Source: Paludibacteraceae bacterium (lineage in GTDB: Bacteria > Bacteroidota > Bacteroidia > Bacteroidales > Paludibacteraceae). Taken from it: a stretch of 64,000 nucleotides of DNA. This document shows positions 43,370-52,841 of the stretch, in pieces. The first letter of the stretch is position 1. The number at the start of each line of letters is the position of its first letter. The stretch is from contig JAFGVV010000028.1 in NCBI GenBank assembly GCA_016937795.1, positions 1 through 64,000 on the forward strand, written 5' to 3'. The translations under genes and the position numbers were made by a program. The notes beneath the pieces are model-generated. The model was not told where the DNA came from and did not search any database. It was given only the letters and a program-made list of their open reading frames with translations.

Positions 43370-45577
43370 ATGAACCCGGATCAAATTCAAAATACATTTA
43401 CTTCAGTTTTAAAATTTTTGTCGAAAGCTAGACTTAAAAATGCATTCGACAAACTCAATATCCTTGCTGCTGAACTTCAGATTGGACGATACAGCGATCG
43501 TTGCGATGAACTTCAGCAAAATTATCGTTACATGCTTCAGTATTATGTGGAAGGTGTGGATGATCCTCAGCGCAGAGTGGTTTATAATCGTTTGGTATCT
43601 AGGTTATATGTGCTTGCTTGTGATCTTCGTGAGGAACTGATGTTTCGCAATGCTACCAGCTTCGAATACATGCAAAAACGCTATTTCCCGCATAAATTAA
43701 GGTTTAGTAATTACAATGATCTTTTCGACGCGCTCGCATATTTTCATCGGCAGAGCGAATTGCTGGTTGAAAATACTACATCCGATAAAGCAGAATTCAG
43801 ACGTATTCGTTCAAATTTCGAGAAACTTTTGCCTGATGTGTTTTCAATATTCTGGCTCAGTACACGATACGAGCAGGAGGAGAAAATGCTTTTCACAAGA
43901 ATTCATGAAGCATCATATAAAGGAGTGACTGAAAAATCCTTATCAGTATCGGCGCTTACCCTGAATCTTTGGCGTATGTTCGACGAACATAAGCTTATGT
44001 TGCTGCTCGACGCCTGCGAGTCGGATGTACCTCAGGTACGTCAGCGTGCACTCACGGGACTTTGCTTTATCATAGTTCGATACAACGATTTTGTGACTTA
44101 CTTCCCGGCAATACGCAATCGCTTGGTTTTGTTGGCCGACGATCAGCATTTCAGTCAGCAGGCTGGAAATATCATGGTTCAGATTGTAGCAACTATGGAA
44201 ACCGACAAGATAAGCCGGAAGATGAGAGAGGAGATTTTACCTGAAGTGATGAAGATAAGTCCATTATTGAAAGACAGGATGGATGCCGAAAAACTTATGG
44301 ACTCGGATGAATGGGAGGAAGGAAATCCCGATTGGCAGGAATTGCTTGATGCAAGTGGTGTAAGCGATAAATTGCAAGAACTGAGCGAACTACAACAGGA
44401 GGGCGCTGATGTGTATATGAGCACTTTTTCACTATTAAAGAGTTTTACATTCTTCAATGAGGTTTCGAACTGGTTTATACCTTTCGAATCGGTCCATACT
44501 TCTGTAAGCGAGCTTTTCGAAACGTCGGATAAGGGTTTAATATCTGCTTTTACAGCAAACAATGCTATGTGTAATTCAGATAAATATTCGTTTTGCCTGA
44601 GTATTTTACAAATGCCCGAAATGCAGCGAAATATGCTGAAAAGTAACTTTAAGGTTGAGGCTGAACAATTGGAAGAAATGGCACGTGATGAGGCTCTGCT
44701 AACTCCTGATCTGGCAGGGAAAACCATTTCGAAGCAATATGTGCAGGATTTGTTTCGTTTCTTCAAACTACACCCGCAAAAGGATTCTTTTACCGACTTC
44801 TTTGACTCGTCACTCAAAATGCATAACACTTTTCTGTTTGCAACCATTGCATCCGGAAATTCAATAAAATCTGGTTTGGCTGATTTTTATTTATCTAAAT
44901 CGCATTATTCTGAAGCAATTGAGCTATACAGCGATTTGCTCGATGAAACTGAACCTACAGCAGCCATTTATCAGAAAATGGGCTATGCACTACAACAATT
45001 GTCGCAACTTGGTAATGCACTTGAAGCATACAAAAGAGCCGATATCATTCAGCCCGATGATTTGTGGACTGTTAGAAAAATTGCTCTATGTTATCGTTTA
45101 CTTGCCGATTATGAAAATGCACTTCATTATTATCGACATGCTTCGTATCTCGATCCTGAAAATGAAAATATCCAAATGAATGTTGGTAACTGCCTACAGG
45201 AGTTGAAAAAGTACGACGAAGCATTAGCTGTTTTTTATAAAGTTGATGCGCTGAACGAAAACAATCAGAAAGTTTGGAAAGCCATAAGCTGGTGTGCTTT
45301 TTTAGCTTCAAATCTTTCGAAGGCTGCGTATTATAATTACAAGTTAATAGAGCAACAGCCCGATAAACACGATTTGTTGAATGCAGGACATATTGCATGG
45401 TGTAGCCGGAAAGTGAAGGACGCGATGGTTTATTATAAAATGGCTCACGAACATTATCAGTTTAATACCGGTCTTTTTCTATCAGCCATCGAGCAGGATA
45501 AAATGCATTTAATTGCTAACGGCATTGCGAATGATGAATATTCGCTTATGATTGATGAGTTATTGTACTCATTTTAA
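43370..45577 (+). CDS. Large TPR-repeat protein of unknown function, 735 aa
   Basis: Seen: no signal peptide; residues about 1-500 are alpha-helical and HEAT-like in places, with no family recognised (opening MNPDQIQNTFTSVLKFLSKA); residues about 510-720 carry five to six TPR repeats (MGYALQQLSQLGNALEAYKRA; IALCYRLLADYENALHYYRHA; GNCLQELKKYDEALAVFYKV). An acidic stretch lies near 310-335 (MDSDEWEEGNPDWQELLDA). Start: the frame opens at the GTG at 43361, and the ATG at 43370 was preferred. Known: TPR arrays mediate protein interactions; large proteins of this kind occur across Bacteroidales with no assigned role. The next gene begins 24 bp after the stop, so it is probably an operon with the lipoprotein and thioredoxin. 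Confidence 0.8.
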   Translation: MNPDQIQNTFTSVLKFLSKARLKNAFDKLNILAAELQIGRYSDRCDELQQNYRYMLQYYVEGVDDPQRRVVYNRLVSRLYVLACDLREELMFRNATSFEYMQKRYFPHKLRFSNYNDLFDALAYFHRQSELLVENTTSDKAEFRRIRSNFEKLLPDVFSIFWLSTRYEQEEKMLFTRIHEASYKGVTEKSLSVSALTLNLWRMFDEHKLMLLLDACESDVPQVRQRALTGLCFIIVRYNDFVTYFPAIRNRLVLLADDQHFSQQAGNIMVQIVATMETDKISRKMREEILPEVMKISPLLKDRMDAEKLMDSDEWEEGNPDWQELLDASGVSDKLQELSELQQEGADVYMSTFSLLKSFTFFNEVSNWFIPFESVHTSVSELFETSDKGLISAFTANNAMCNSDKYSFCLSILQMPEMQRNMLKSNFKVEAEQLEEMARDEALLTPDLAGKTISKQYVQDLFRFFKLHPQKDSFTDFFDSSLKMHNTFLFATIASGNSIKSGLADFYLSKSHYSEAIELYSDLLDETEPTAAIYQKMGYALQQLSQLGNALEAYKRADIIQPDDLWTVRKIALCYRLLADYENALHYYRHASYLDPENENIQMNVGNCLQELKKYDEALAVFYKVDALNENNQKVWKAISWCAFLASNLSKAAYYNYKLIEQQPDKHDLLNAGHIAWCSRKVKDAMVYYKMAHEHYQFNTGLFLSAIEQDKMHLIANGIANDEYSLMIDELLYSF

Positions 45578-45601
45578 AATAATTATTAAAATATTCTCCA
45601 A

Positions 45602-46429
45602 ATGAAAGTACTGCATTTTTTTAGTTTAATGATATTGTTTTTTTCTTTGTTTGCTTGTGGTAGTGCTACATCATCCGAAAAACAGGCCGATGAAAGGTTG
45701 AAAGAGATTGAAAACCTGATAGCCATTGGCAACTGGAATACAGCAGATGTGAAAATCGATAGCATACATGCACTTTTTCCGCGCATGGTAGATAAACGTA
45801 AATTGGCAGTGGCTTTTTCCGATACCATTTCTCGTCGCAGGTGTGCACGCACATTGGTTTATTGTGATAGTTTGCTACAGATTAGAAAAGTGCAGGCCGA
45901 CTCATTGAAAGCTATGTTTCGTTTTGAGAAGGATGAAAAATACCAAGAAGTGGGAAATTATGTTTATAAAACACAAATTACCGAACAAAACGCTGGTCGA
46001 AACTATTTAAAGTCCTACGTAGACGAAAAAGGAGTTTTTTACCTCGTTAGCAATGTGAGTGGCACAAAATTGAAACATAAAGATATTACTGTGTCAGCAG
46101 CTGGGAAATTTGCCACTACTGTAAACGACAGTTTAGCAAAAGGAGTATTTCACAGTTTTAATACTGATGGTCAGTATTTCGAAAGTCTTACTTTTTCAAA
46201 AGCCGATGCCGGAATCGGAGGTTTTGTTGCTGCCAACCGGAACGAAAAAATAAAAGTGACGCTCGAGGGCGATCGTAAACTTGAATATCAGTTGTTGGAT
46301 GCAGACAAGCGAGCTATTGAGGCTACTTATCACTTCTGGATTGTACTCAACGATATTTTTCAGTTGGAAAAGGAGATTTTAAAAGCACAGGTGAGAATCG
46401 GGAATATCAACCTGAGGCATAGTTTTTGA
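45602..46429 (+). CDS. Lipoprotein of unknown function, 275 aa
   Basis: Not recognised. Seen: hydrophobic N terminus with the lipobox LFAC (Cys19, in FFSLFACGSATS), then an acidic, helix-rich segment (about 28-105: KQADERLKEIENLIAIGNW and IRKVQADSLKAMFRFEKDEK) and a beta-rich second half (about 110-275: YVYKTQITEQNAGRNYLKSY; YLVSNVSGTKLKHKD). A possible scaffold or binding protein on the periplasmic side of a membrane. It lies 24 bp after the TPR gene and 53 bp before the thioredoxin gene, so it is likely in the same operon. Confidence 0.75.
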   Translation: MKVLHFFSLMILFFSLFACGSATSSEKQADERLKEIENLIAIGNWNTADVKIDSIHALFPRMVDKRKLAVAFSDTISRRRCARTLVYCDSLLQIRKVQADSLKAMFRFEKDEKYQEVGNYVYKTQITEQNAGRNYLKSYVDEKGVFYLVSNVSGTKLKHKDITVSAAGKFATTVNDSLAKGVFHSFNTDGQYFESLTFSKADAGIGGFVAANRNEKIKVTLEGDRKLEYQLLDADKRAIEATYHFWIVLNDIFQLEKEILKAQVRIGNINLRHSF

Positions 46430-46482
46430 ATTATACCCGATACACAATTATCAAAATAGAAAACAATTCAACATTAAACAAA

Positions 46483-46920
46483 ATGAAAAAAGCAATTCAA
46501 ACATTAGTATTCACTCTTCTTATTAGCTTAGGGACTGCATTTGCAGCTGAAAAGGGAGATGTGAAAATTGAAGAACTTACAGCTGCTACTTTTAAACAGA
46601 AAGTGTGGAACTACGAAAAAAATAAGGAATTCAATCGCGTAGGTAAACTCCCGATTATTCTGGATTTTCATGCCACTTGGTGTCGCCCATGCAAAATGCT
46701 GGCACCTCACTTACAGGCTCTTCAAAACAAATACAAAGGCAAATTGGTGATTTATAAAATTGATGTGGATCAGGAACCTGAACTTGCCCGTTTGTTTAAA
46801 ATTCAGGCTATGCCTACTGTAATTTTTGTAGATAGCAAAACGGGTTACAAATCGGAACTTGGGTATAAAGATTATGCTGAATATGAAGGAATTGTAAATA
46901 AGTACTTTTTCTCAAAATAA
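46483..46920 (+). CDS. Periplasmic thioredoxin-fold protein with CRPC active site, 145 aa
   Basis: Thiol-disulfide oxidoreductase. Seen: signal peptide (1-21, ending TAFAA); thioredoxin domain with active site WCRPCK (Cys67, Cys70) preceded by LDFHAT, a cis-Pro segment IQAMPTVIFVDSK, and the usual VDVDQEP-type strand (YKIDVDQEPELA). Start: an in-frame TTG at 46426 opens the frame, but MKKAIQTLVFTLLIS at 46483 gives a normal signal peptide. The CRPC dipeptide differs from the cytoplasmic thioredoxin CGPC, so its redox potential may differ. It follows the lipoprotein gene in a likely operon, and a terminator comes directly after. Confidence 0.92.
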   Translation: MKKAIQTLVFTLLISLGTAFAAEKGDVKIEELTAATFKQKVWNYEKNKEFNRVGKLPIILDFHATWCRPCKMLAPHLQALQNKYKGKLVIYKIDVDQEPELARLFKIQAMPTVIFVDSKTGYKSELGYKDYAEYEGIVNKYFFSK

Positions 46921-46946
46921 GCTTATCAGAATCATTCATAATAATA

Positions 46947-46982
46947 AAAGCCGGAAATCAATCATTTGATTTCCGGCTTTTT
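46947..46982. terminator. Bidirectional terminator between thioredoxin and AsmA-like genes
   Basis: AAAGCCGGAAATCA ATCATT TGATTTCCGGCTTT, then T2; A and T tracts on both sides allow both strands. Confidence 0.9.
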
Positions 46983-47007
46983 AGTATAGTTATTCGGAAT
47001 AAACGGA

Positions 47008-50000
47008 TTAGTCTTTTACTTTCGAAGTAAGTGCATCGCGTATCATTTTGCGGATTTCGAGTTGCCGTGTATCAATTTCGCGTCGTTCAACCGGTCGATA
47101 GAATCGGGCGTATTTGCATTTTGCAGGTAACACACGCATTTTATCCATAGTACCTTTTACATCAACTCCTAACTGAACTGGCAAAGGACTGTCGGTGACT
47201 GAAATGTGATAATCGAAACTCATGTCGAGATTGTGACGACCACCTACTACCGCTTTGTATTTATCCATTACAATCTGGAACGGATACACATCTACTTCAT
47301 TTCGGAAAATGGTGAATTCTGCCGAAAGACTGTCCACTTTATTTTGAGCCTGTTTGCTGAATCGCAGCGTTTTGGCTATTTCGGAGAATGTTTCACCGTC
47401 CATCAGCACCAGATTTTCGCCTTTGATGGAAGCAACACCACGAATGGTTGATTTTTTCAGATTATAAGCCGAATCGGTGTAAGCCTCGGCAGCAATATGG
47501 AATTCGCCTTTTCCACCAAACGAACGAAGCATAGGCATGATGCTGTCGATATCGGGAATGGTTTTGAGCAGTTCACTGATTTCGGTATTGGTCATGTGAT
47601 AATCGAAGCCCACAAACAAATGATTGCGGCGTGGTGTGCGATACATGGCTGTGAGCTGCATGCGGGCTGCTGAAGTGTTGAAACGCAAATCCTGGAGCAC
47701 CAAAAGTCCATCGCGCACATAAATACTTCCGAGCAGGTTACGTGCCGAATCGAAACCGAGCTGTACTTTGTTGATTTGTGCATCGAGTGTAATGTCGATA
47801 CCTTTCGGAACCATAAAAGGTCCGCTGGCTGCACTTGCCGAGTCTTTGCTAATTTGTTCTGCAGCAGTCAGCGTGGTATCTTCTTCGCCAAAACCGCTTG
47901 TGAGATCCATAAGCCGATACACATCAGTCAGTTCGGAGCGAAATTTGAATTCACCTTTGAGCAAGCCTTTGTTTTTCAGATATTCATCCACATTCCAGAG
48001 TTTTCCTGTGAGTTCAAAGTCAGACTCATCCACTAAAAGTTTTGCATTTTTGATATTGTACGCATCGGGTGTAAAATTCATTTCAAGAATCGGAAGACTA
48101 ATATCGGCAGCAAACTCAGAAGTTTCGATGTCAGCATTGTACATCGACACAAAACCATTTGGCTCCCATTGCAGCATTGTATTTTTTTCGTTGGGTTTGT
48201 AGGCAATTGCAGCATCCATATTCATATCGGAAGCTGTAATTTTTTCCTTACCCATTGAGGCTTTAGTGTTTTTGCCCGAATACACAATGTCGAGCAGCAG
48301 GTCGGCCGGATTGCCTTTGGCCGATTTCATTTTCAAACTTCCTTTGGGTGCATATATTTCGGCAAGTGTGCTGTCCATGGCAAAATTAAGTTTGCTGATG
48401 TCAAAGTTGCAATCGACTGTTGGCCACGAAACTGTATCGCTGAAATTCATGGCAATGTCAGCATCGCCTTTTGTTTTTTGCAGAGCGGTTGTCATATCGC
48501 TTATGCCAGCCTTCATTTGGTCGAAGTCGAAGTTGAGTTTTATTTGATTCAGCTTATCGGTTTTCATTAAATCCGAAGTAAGGGCAGTCATATTTACATT
48601 GTGTAGCGTGGCTTTGATGTTTTTACCCTGCTGCACATTGAGTTTCGGACTCCGGAGATCGGCATTCAGGAATGCGTATTGTTTACTTTGTGGTTTGCTG
48701 AGTCGTAGTTGAGCTTTGTCGGCCTGCATCGAAAGGCTGTCGTAATCGATGCGCAAATTGCTGGCGTCAATCCAACCTGTAATGTTCATTTTTTCGATGT
48801 TGGCATTCATGGCGTCCGACAGCAGGAATTTTGTGCTTGCATTTCCATTGGCCATTCCGCTAAACGACATATTCATTCCTTCCGGCAAAAAAGGTTTCAG
48901 GTCGGCAAGCTGAAGTCCCATTTTTAAATTGAGATCAAATAGCATATCATCGAGCATAATGTGGTCGATCAATCCTTTGGCTTCTATGCGGGAATTTCCG
49001 GTGAGGGTGCTGAACCTGTTAATTACAATATGCGAAGTGCTGTCGTTGTTCAGGTCGAGCAATACACGAAGGTCACCGTTCATTTCGCGGAGTTTTACGG
49101 GCAATGCGCTGTAGGCAAAAGTACCTTTGTTCATGGTTGCAACCACATCAATCACCGGCATTGAATTATTGTTGAATGTACCTTTCATAGTTCCTTTCGA
49201 AGATACATTTCCCGAAAGATTCATCCCTTCGATCGCTGTCAGATATTCGGCAGGAACGAGCGCGAGTAAATCTTTTACAGGATATTCAGAAGTGTGAAAT
49301 TGTAAATCGGTAATAATGTCGTTCTTTAAATTTACATCGCCTGTGATGCCTGCTGCAAGACCGTTGATAAGAATTTCGGATTTATTAAGCGTGAGATGCA
49401 TTTTATCCATGTCGAAAAGGGCAGGGACTTTCAACTGCACATCGGCATTATTCAAAAATACTGTACTGTCAGTTTTAAATGAAATTTTTGGTGTTGAGGC
49501 ATTTAATGCCAGGTCAATCACCGATTTTTTCATATTCATCAGCATTTCGGCATCCATATTATTGATGTAGGCTGACATTTTCGATTTCAGATCAATATAA
49601 CTGATATTGGCATTTTCCACAGCTACTTTGTCGAGTTTAATCAGTTCAAAAGGATTTTCGAAAGCAGAGCTATCCTGCGCAGTAGTGTCGGAAATAAATA
49701 CATCGAAGTTTGTGTGCCCCGTTGCATCGCTGAATAGATTTGCCCGTAGATTTTCGAACAAAACATCAGTAATTATGACTTTGTTGTTTATTACAAATTC
49801 ACGTACATCCACAGTGGCTTTCAGTACGCCGCTACTGAGCAAAGTGTCGTTTTGAGCTCCTTCAGTGGGGTTTACGAGGGTAATGCCATCAATCCTGAGT
49901 GCAAATTGGGGGAAGGAACTGAAAAAGGTAAGTTCCACATCTTTTATTTCGGCAGGGCACGAAATGTAGTTCTTTAGTTGTTTTTGCACAATAGGTGTTA

Positions 50001-50106
50001 GTCTTTCGGGCGTGAACACCACCCACAAAAGTACCGAAATGCTTATCAGCAGCACAACCAACAGGGATACAAAACTTATCAGGATGATCTTGACTGTACG
50101 GTTCAT
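47008..50106 (-). CDS. AsmA-like family protein, 1032 aa
   Basis: Large envelope protein, inner-membrane anchored. Seen: one N-terminal membrane segment (about 6-30: IILISFVSLLVVLLISISVLLWVV) and a long periplasmic body of repeating beta-structure; AsmA-type opening ERLTPIVQKQLKNYISCPAEIKDVELTFFSSFP; C-terminal part with RGVASIKGENLVLMDGETFSEIAKTLRFSK-like region, cited by its key words GENLVLMDGETF and VQLGVDVKGTMDKMRV. Known: AsmA-like proteins (TamB, YhdP, YdbH) bridge the periplasm for phospholipid transport to the outer membrane. Inferred: the same role here. The gene is followed upstream in its transcript by a small lipoprotein gene on the same strand, with a hairpin between them. Confidence 0.9.
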   Translation of the reverse strand: MNRTVKIILISFVSLLVVLLISISVLLWVVFTPERLTPIVQKQLKNYISCPAEIKDVELTFFSSFPQFALRIDGITLVNPTEGAQNDTLLSSGVLKATVDVREFVINNKVIITDVLFENLRANLFSDATGHTNFDVFISDTTAQDSSAFENPFELIKLDKVAVENANISYIDLKSKMSAYINNMDAEMLMNMKKSVIDLALNASTPKISFKTDSTVFLNNADVQLKVPALFDMDKMHLTLNKSEILINGLAAGITGDVNLKNDIITDLQFHTSEYPVKDLLALVPAEYLTAIEGMNLSGNVSSKGTMKGTFNNNSMPVIDVVATMNKGTFAYSALPVKLREMNGDLRVLLDLNNDSTSHIVINRFSTLTGNSRIEAKGLIDHIMLDDMLFDLNLKMGLQLADLKPFLPEGMNMSFSGMANGNASTKFLLSDAMNANIEKMNITGWIDASNLRIDYDSLSMQADKAQLRLSKPQSKQYAFLNADLRSPKLNVQQGKNIKATLHNVNMTALTSDLMKTDKLNQIKLNFDFDQMKAGISDMTTALQKTKGDADIAMNFSDTVSWPTVDCNFDISKLNFAMDSTLAEIYAPKGSLKMKSAKGNPADLLLDIVYSGKNTKASMGKEKITASDMNMDAAIAYKPNEKNTMLQWEPNGFVSMYNADIETSEFAADISLPILEMNFTPDAYNIKNAKLLVDESDFELTGKLWNVDEYLKNKGLLKGEFKFRSELTDVYRLMDLTSGFGEEDTTLTAAEQISKDSASAASGPFMVPKGIDITLDAQINKVQLGFDSARNLLGSIYVRDGLLVLQDLRFNTSAARMQLTAMYRTPRRNHLFVGFDYHMTNTEISELLKTIPDIDSIMPMLRSFGGKGEFHIAAEAYTDSAYNLKKSTIRGVASIKGENLVLMDGETFSEIAKTLRFSKQAQNKVDSLSAEFTIFRNEVDVYPFQIVMDKYKAVVGGRHNLDMSFDYHISVTDSPLPVQLGVDVKGTMDKMRVLPAKCKYARFYRPVERREIDTRQLEIRKMIRDALTSKVKD

Positions 50107-50157
50107 TTTTAAGGATTTTAGAGTTTCAGATAATTTTCAATGAATCATCAAAATCAG

Positions 50158-50195
50158 CATCCGACAATCGCAAAGACTTTAGCAATTGTCGGATG
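50158..50195 (-). terminator. Hairpin between the small lipoprotein and AsmA-like genes
   Basis: CATCCGACAAT / ATTGTCGGATG, perfect 11 bp stem with a 16 nt loop. On the - strand it is followed by CTGATTTTG, a poor T run, so it may be a weak terminator or attenuator between two same-strand genes. Confidence 0.55.
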
Positions 50196-50201
50196 AGTTT
50201 G

Positions 50202-50567
50202 TTATTTTATTTTGACAAAGGAATATGTTTTCCCAAAATCGTCCTTGTATTTCAGCGAAGTTTCGGTGAGTTCGGTCACTGTGTAGATTTTAGGTACACC
50301 CGAACCACCGGTTTCCATAATATGAATGTGAGTGAGTTCGGCACTTTCCAGTGTCCATGTAAAAGGCAGTCCTTCCTCTTCAGTATATTCATCGGCAGTA
50401 TCCCAGGTCACGCCCGATCCGTCAGCGTCGTAGCGGTAATGGTCGGTTCCCATCGCCCATTTCCCGATCAGCAGCGATTCGTCGAACATATCTTCGATAG
50501 GTAAACAGGAGTTGAAAGTGAGCGCGGCGAACACAAACGCCATAAAATAAATGCTTAGCTTTTTCAT
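50202..50567 (-). CDS. Small lipocalin-like lipoprotein, 121 aa
   Basis: Seen: signal sequence with lipobox FNSC (Cys21); a short beta-rich body with GKWAMGTDHYRYDADGSG, TWTLESAELTHIHIMET and VTELTETSLKYKD, which matches the layout of the lipocalin-like small lipoproteins of Bacteroidota (opening L.GKW...Y and alternating strands). It may bind a small hydrophobic ligand; nothing more can be said. CAAACTTA (- strand TAAGTTTG) at 50606-50613 is a likely -7 box. It is upstream of the AsmA-like gene on the same strand. Confidence 0.75.
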   Translation of the reverse strand: MKKLSIYFMAFVFAALTFNSCLPIEDMFDESLLIGKWAMGTDHYRYDADGSGVTWDTADEYTEEEGLPFTWTLESAELTHIHIMETGGSGVPKIYTVTELTETSLKYKDDFGKTYSFVKIK

Positions 50568-50744
50568 ATTGGGGATGTTTTTTTGTGAATTTAAAACCTA
50601 ATGTGCAAACTTACTTAATTTAATTCAAAATGAGAAAATAATTTGATTAAAAACGGAGTCAAACTATGATTTATGTCTAAGGTTTAAAACAGATATAACT
50701 TCCAACTGTGATAATTATTATGATTTTATCCCGATAAAAATCTT

Positions 50745-50752
50745 TATTTTTG
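50745..50752 (+). promoter_or_regulatory. TATTTTTG -7 box for the pab genes
   Basis: TAnnTTTG match; -33 side only a T run. Transcription would start near 50759, only about 7 nt before the ATG at 50766. The true start codon is therefore more likely an internal ATG (50817 or 50829). Confidence 0.5.
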
Positions 50753-50765
50753 CAGGCTGAATGAA

Positions 50766-51761
50766 ATGACGCAAATGATATCCGAAATAAAAAACACAGA
50801 ACTGGAACGTAACGACATGATATCGAAAATGAACAGGCTTGGTGCTGCCCGCGAAGCTTTTTTGTTCGTGATCGATTATCGTGCCAAAAATGGTTTTGTG
50901 TTTTGTAATGATGAATTGAATACCGATTTTGTAAGGTTTTCGCTGCATGCAGAAAGGCCTCATTCAAATGCAGAAAAGCCCCTTTGGAATACATTTCCTG
51001 TAAGTATGGCTGATTACAGAAAGGCTTTTGAATACGTTCAGGGTCAGATATGTAAAGGCAATTCTTTTTTGGTCAATCTGACAAAGCCCACACGACTTGA
51101 AACTGATTTGACGCTTGAAAGTATTTTTGAAAAATCACATGCTGCATATAAACTGTGGTTAAAAGATAGATTTACAGTGCTTTCGCCAGAGTGTTTTGTG
51201 CGGATTGAGAACGGTCGCATTTCGTCGTTTCCGATGAAAGGAACCATTGATGCTGCCATTCCCGATGCTGAAAATATCATTTTAAACGATTATAAAGAAA
51301 AAGCCGAACATGCTACCATTGTAGACCTGATTCGTAACGATCTGAGCATGGTAGCCGATAGGGTGGAAGTGAAGCGTTATCGTTATATCGACAGGCTCAA
51401 AACCAATAAGGGCGATTTGTTCCAGGTAAGTTCTGAAATATCAGGGATATTGCCGCAAAATTATCACGAAAATCTGGGCGATATTATTTTCAGGCTTCTG
51501 CCTGCAGGTTCAATCAGCGGTGCTCCAAAACCAAAAACAATGGAGATTATCGAAACAGCAGAAGCTTACGAGCGTGGATATTACACAGGTATTTTTGGCT
51601 ATTTCGATGGCGAAAATCTCGACTCGGCAGTGATGATTCGTTTTGTGGAGCAGCAAAATGATGGATTGATATTTAAAAGCGGAGGTGGAATCACTTCGCT
51701 GAGCGATTGCGAAAAAGAATACGACGAACTTTTACGAAAAGTATATGTACCGCTTTGTTGA
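50766..51761 (+). CDS. pabB: Aminodeoxychorismate synthase component I, 331 aa
   Basis: Converts chorismate with ammonia to 4-amino-4-deoxychorismate for folate synthesis. Seen: chorismate-binding domain with YRKAFEYVQGQICKGNSFLVNLT, SPECFVRIENG, the PMKGTIDA segment, DLIRNDLSMVA, VSSEISGIL, RLLPAGSISGAPKPK and GYYTGIFGYFDG, in family order. No amidotransferase (PabA) gene is in the window; one must be elsewhere or ammonia is used. Start: the frame begins at 50766, but the -7 box and the family start point to MISKMNRLGAAREAFLF at 50817, which would give a protein of about 314 aa. It overlaps pabC by 17 bases, so the pair is translationally linked. Confidence 0.92.
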   Translation: MTQMISEIKNTELERNDMISKMNRLGAAREAFLFVIDYRAKNGFVFCNDELNTDFVRFSLHAERPHSNAEKPLWNTFPVSMADYRKAFEYVQGQICKGNSFLVNLTKPTRLETDLTLESIFEKSHAAYKLWLKDRFTVLSPECFVRIENGRISSFPMKGTIDAAIPDAENIILNDYKEKAEHATIVDLIRNDLSMVADRVEVKRYRYIDRLKTNKGDLFQVSSEISGILPQNYHENLGDIIFRLLPAGSISGAPKPKTMEIIETAEAYERGYYTGIFGYFDGENLDSAVMIRFVEQQNDGLIFKSGGGITSLSDCEKEYDELLRKVYVPLC

Positions 51762-52341
51762 AACCATAAAACTCGAAAACGGAACATTTTTCCGGACCTA
51801 CTTTCATCGTAAAAGAGTGGAAGCTACTTTTGCGGCTTTCTTTCCCGATACAGCAGTCTTCAATCCTGATGAGGTACTTCGGGAACACGATTTTCCTAAA
51901 ACAGGATTGTATAAATGTCGCATAGAATACAGCAATAAGCCTGAAATGATTGAATTTGTGGCGTATCAGCGTCGCGATATAAAAACTCTGAAACTGGTGG
52001 AGATTTCTGCTGAACCGTCAGCGTTTAAATCGACCGACAGAAAGCAATTTGTTGATGCCTTTGCGCTTCGTGGCGAATGCGATGACGTACTCATGGTGCG
52101 CAATGGTTTGCTTACCGACACAAGTTATGCAAATGTGGCTTTGTGGAATGGTAAAGAATGGCTTACACCTGTTCGCCCTGCTTTATTTGGTACACAAAGG
52201 GCTTCTTTGCTGGCTGAAGGAAAAATTACGGAAGCCGATATTTCTGTGCACGATTTGCCACGTTTCAGCCGGTTGCGGATTTTTAATGCTATGGTAGAGT
52301 TTGGCGAAATTGATTTGCCCCTAAGTGCAATCATTTTCTGA
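51745..52341 (+). CDS. pabC: Aminodeoxychorismate lyase-type aminotransferase class IV, 198 aa
   Basis: Probably splits aminodeoxychorismate to p-aminobenzoate and pyruvate, using PLP. Seen: class IV features NGLLTDTSYANVALWNG and TPVRPALFGTQRASLLAEG, and an upstream GLYKCRIEYS whose Lys58 is a candidate PLP lysine. At 198 aa it is shorter than E. coli PabC (269 aa) and belongs to a short Bacteroidota subgroup; the N-terminal domain is the reduced part. It overlaps pabB by 17 bases, which supports the PabC role. A standard class IV aminotransferase on another substrate is a less likely alternative. Confidence 0.85.
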   Translation: MYRFVETIKLENGTFFRTYFHRKRVEATFAAFFPDTAVFNPDEVLREHDFPKTGLYKCRIEYSNKPEMIEFVAYQRRDIKTLKLVEISAEPSAFKSTDRKQFVDAFALRGECDDVLMVRNGLLTDTSYANVALWNGKEWLTPVRPALFGTQRASLLAEGKITEADISVHDLPRFSRLRIFNAMVEFGEIDLPLSAIIF

Positions 52342-52358
52342 CCTTAAGGCTAAAAAAG

Positions 52359-52814
52359 CTATTGTTTCATGGCTCTGTCCATGCTTCGTTTGTCCTCTTT
52401 CTCTCTCAGGGTCTGACGTTTGTCGTAAGTTTTCTTTCCGCGTGCCAACCCGAGCTCGAGTTTTGCGAGTCCTTTTTCGTTGATAAAAAGCTTGGTGGGG
52501 ACCATTGTAAAACCGGTTTCCTTCGTTCCGCGCAGCAATTTGCGCAGTTCGCGTTTGGTAAGCAGTAGTTTACGGTCGCGGCGTACTTCGTGGTTGTTGT
52601 AGGTTCCAAAAAAGTAAGTGGCAATGTGCATGTTTTTTACCCAAAGTTCATTGTTGATAAAAGTGCAATAAGTATCAGATAATGAGGCCTTCCCGTCGCG
52701 TATTGATTTTATTTCGGTGCCAAAAAGCTGAATGCCGGCCACATATCGTTCGAGTATTTCATAATCGAAAGTAGCCCTTTTGTTTTTTATAACAATGTTT
52801 GAATTTTTTAACAT
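52359..52814 (-). CDS. smpB: SsrA-binding protein, 151 aa
   Basis: Binds tmRNA and brings it to stalled ribosomes for trans-translation. Seen: start [41 protein letters not shown] (the VLxGxEVKSxR block); [49 protein letters not shown]; and a basic C-terminal tail [20 protein letters not shown]. The length (about 150-160 aa) is standard. It is convergent with pabC, 17 bp away. The tmRNA gene (ssrA) is not in the window. Confidence 0.97.
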   Translation of the reverse strand: MLKNSNIVIKNKRATFDYEILERYVAGIQLFGTEIKSIRDGKASLSDTYCTFINNELWVKNMHIATYFFGTYNNHEVRRDRKLLLTKRELRKLLRGTKETGFTMVPTKLFINEKGLAKLELGLARGKKTYDKRQTLREKEDKRSMDRAMKQ

Positions 52815-52841
52815 AACTTTGAAAATTGAGAAAAGTTTAGC

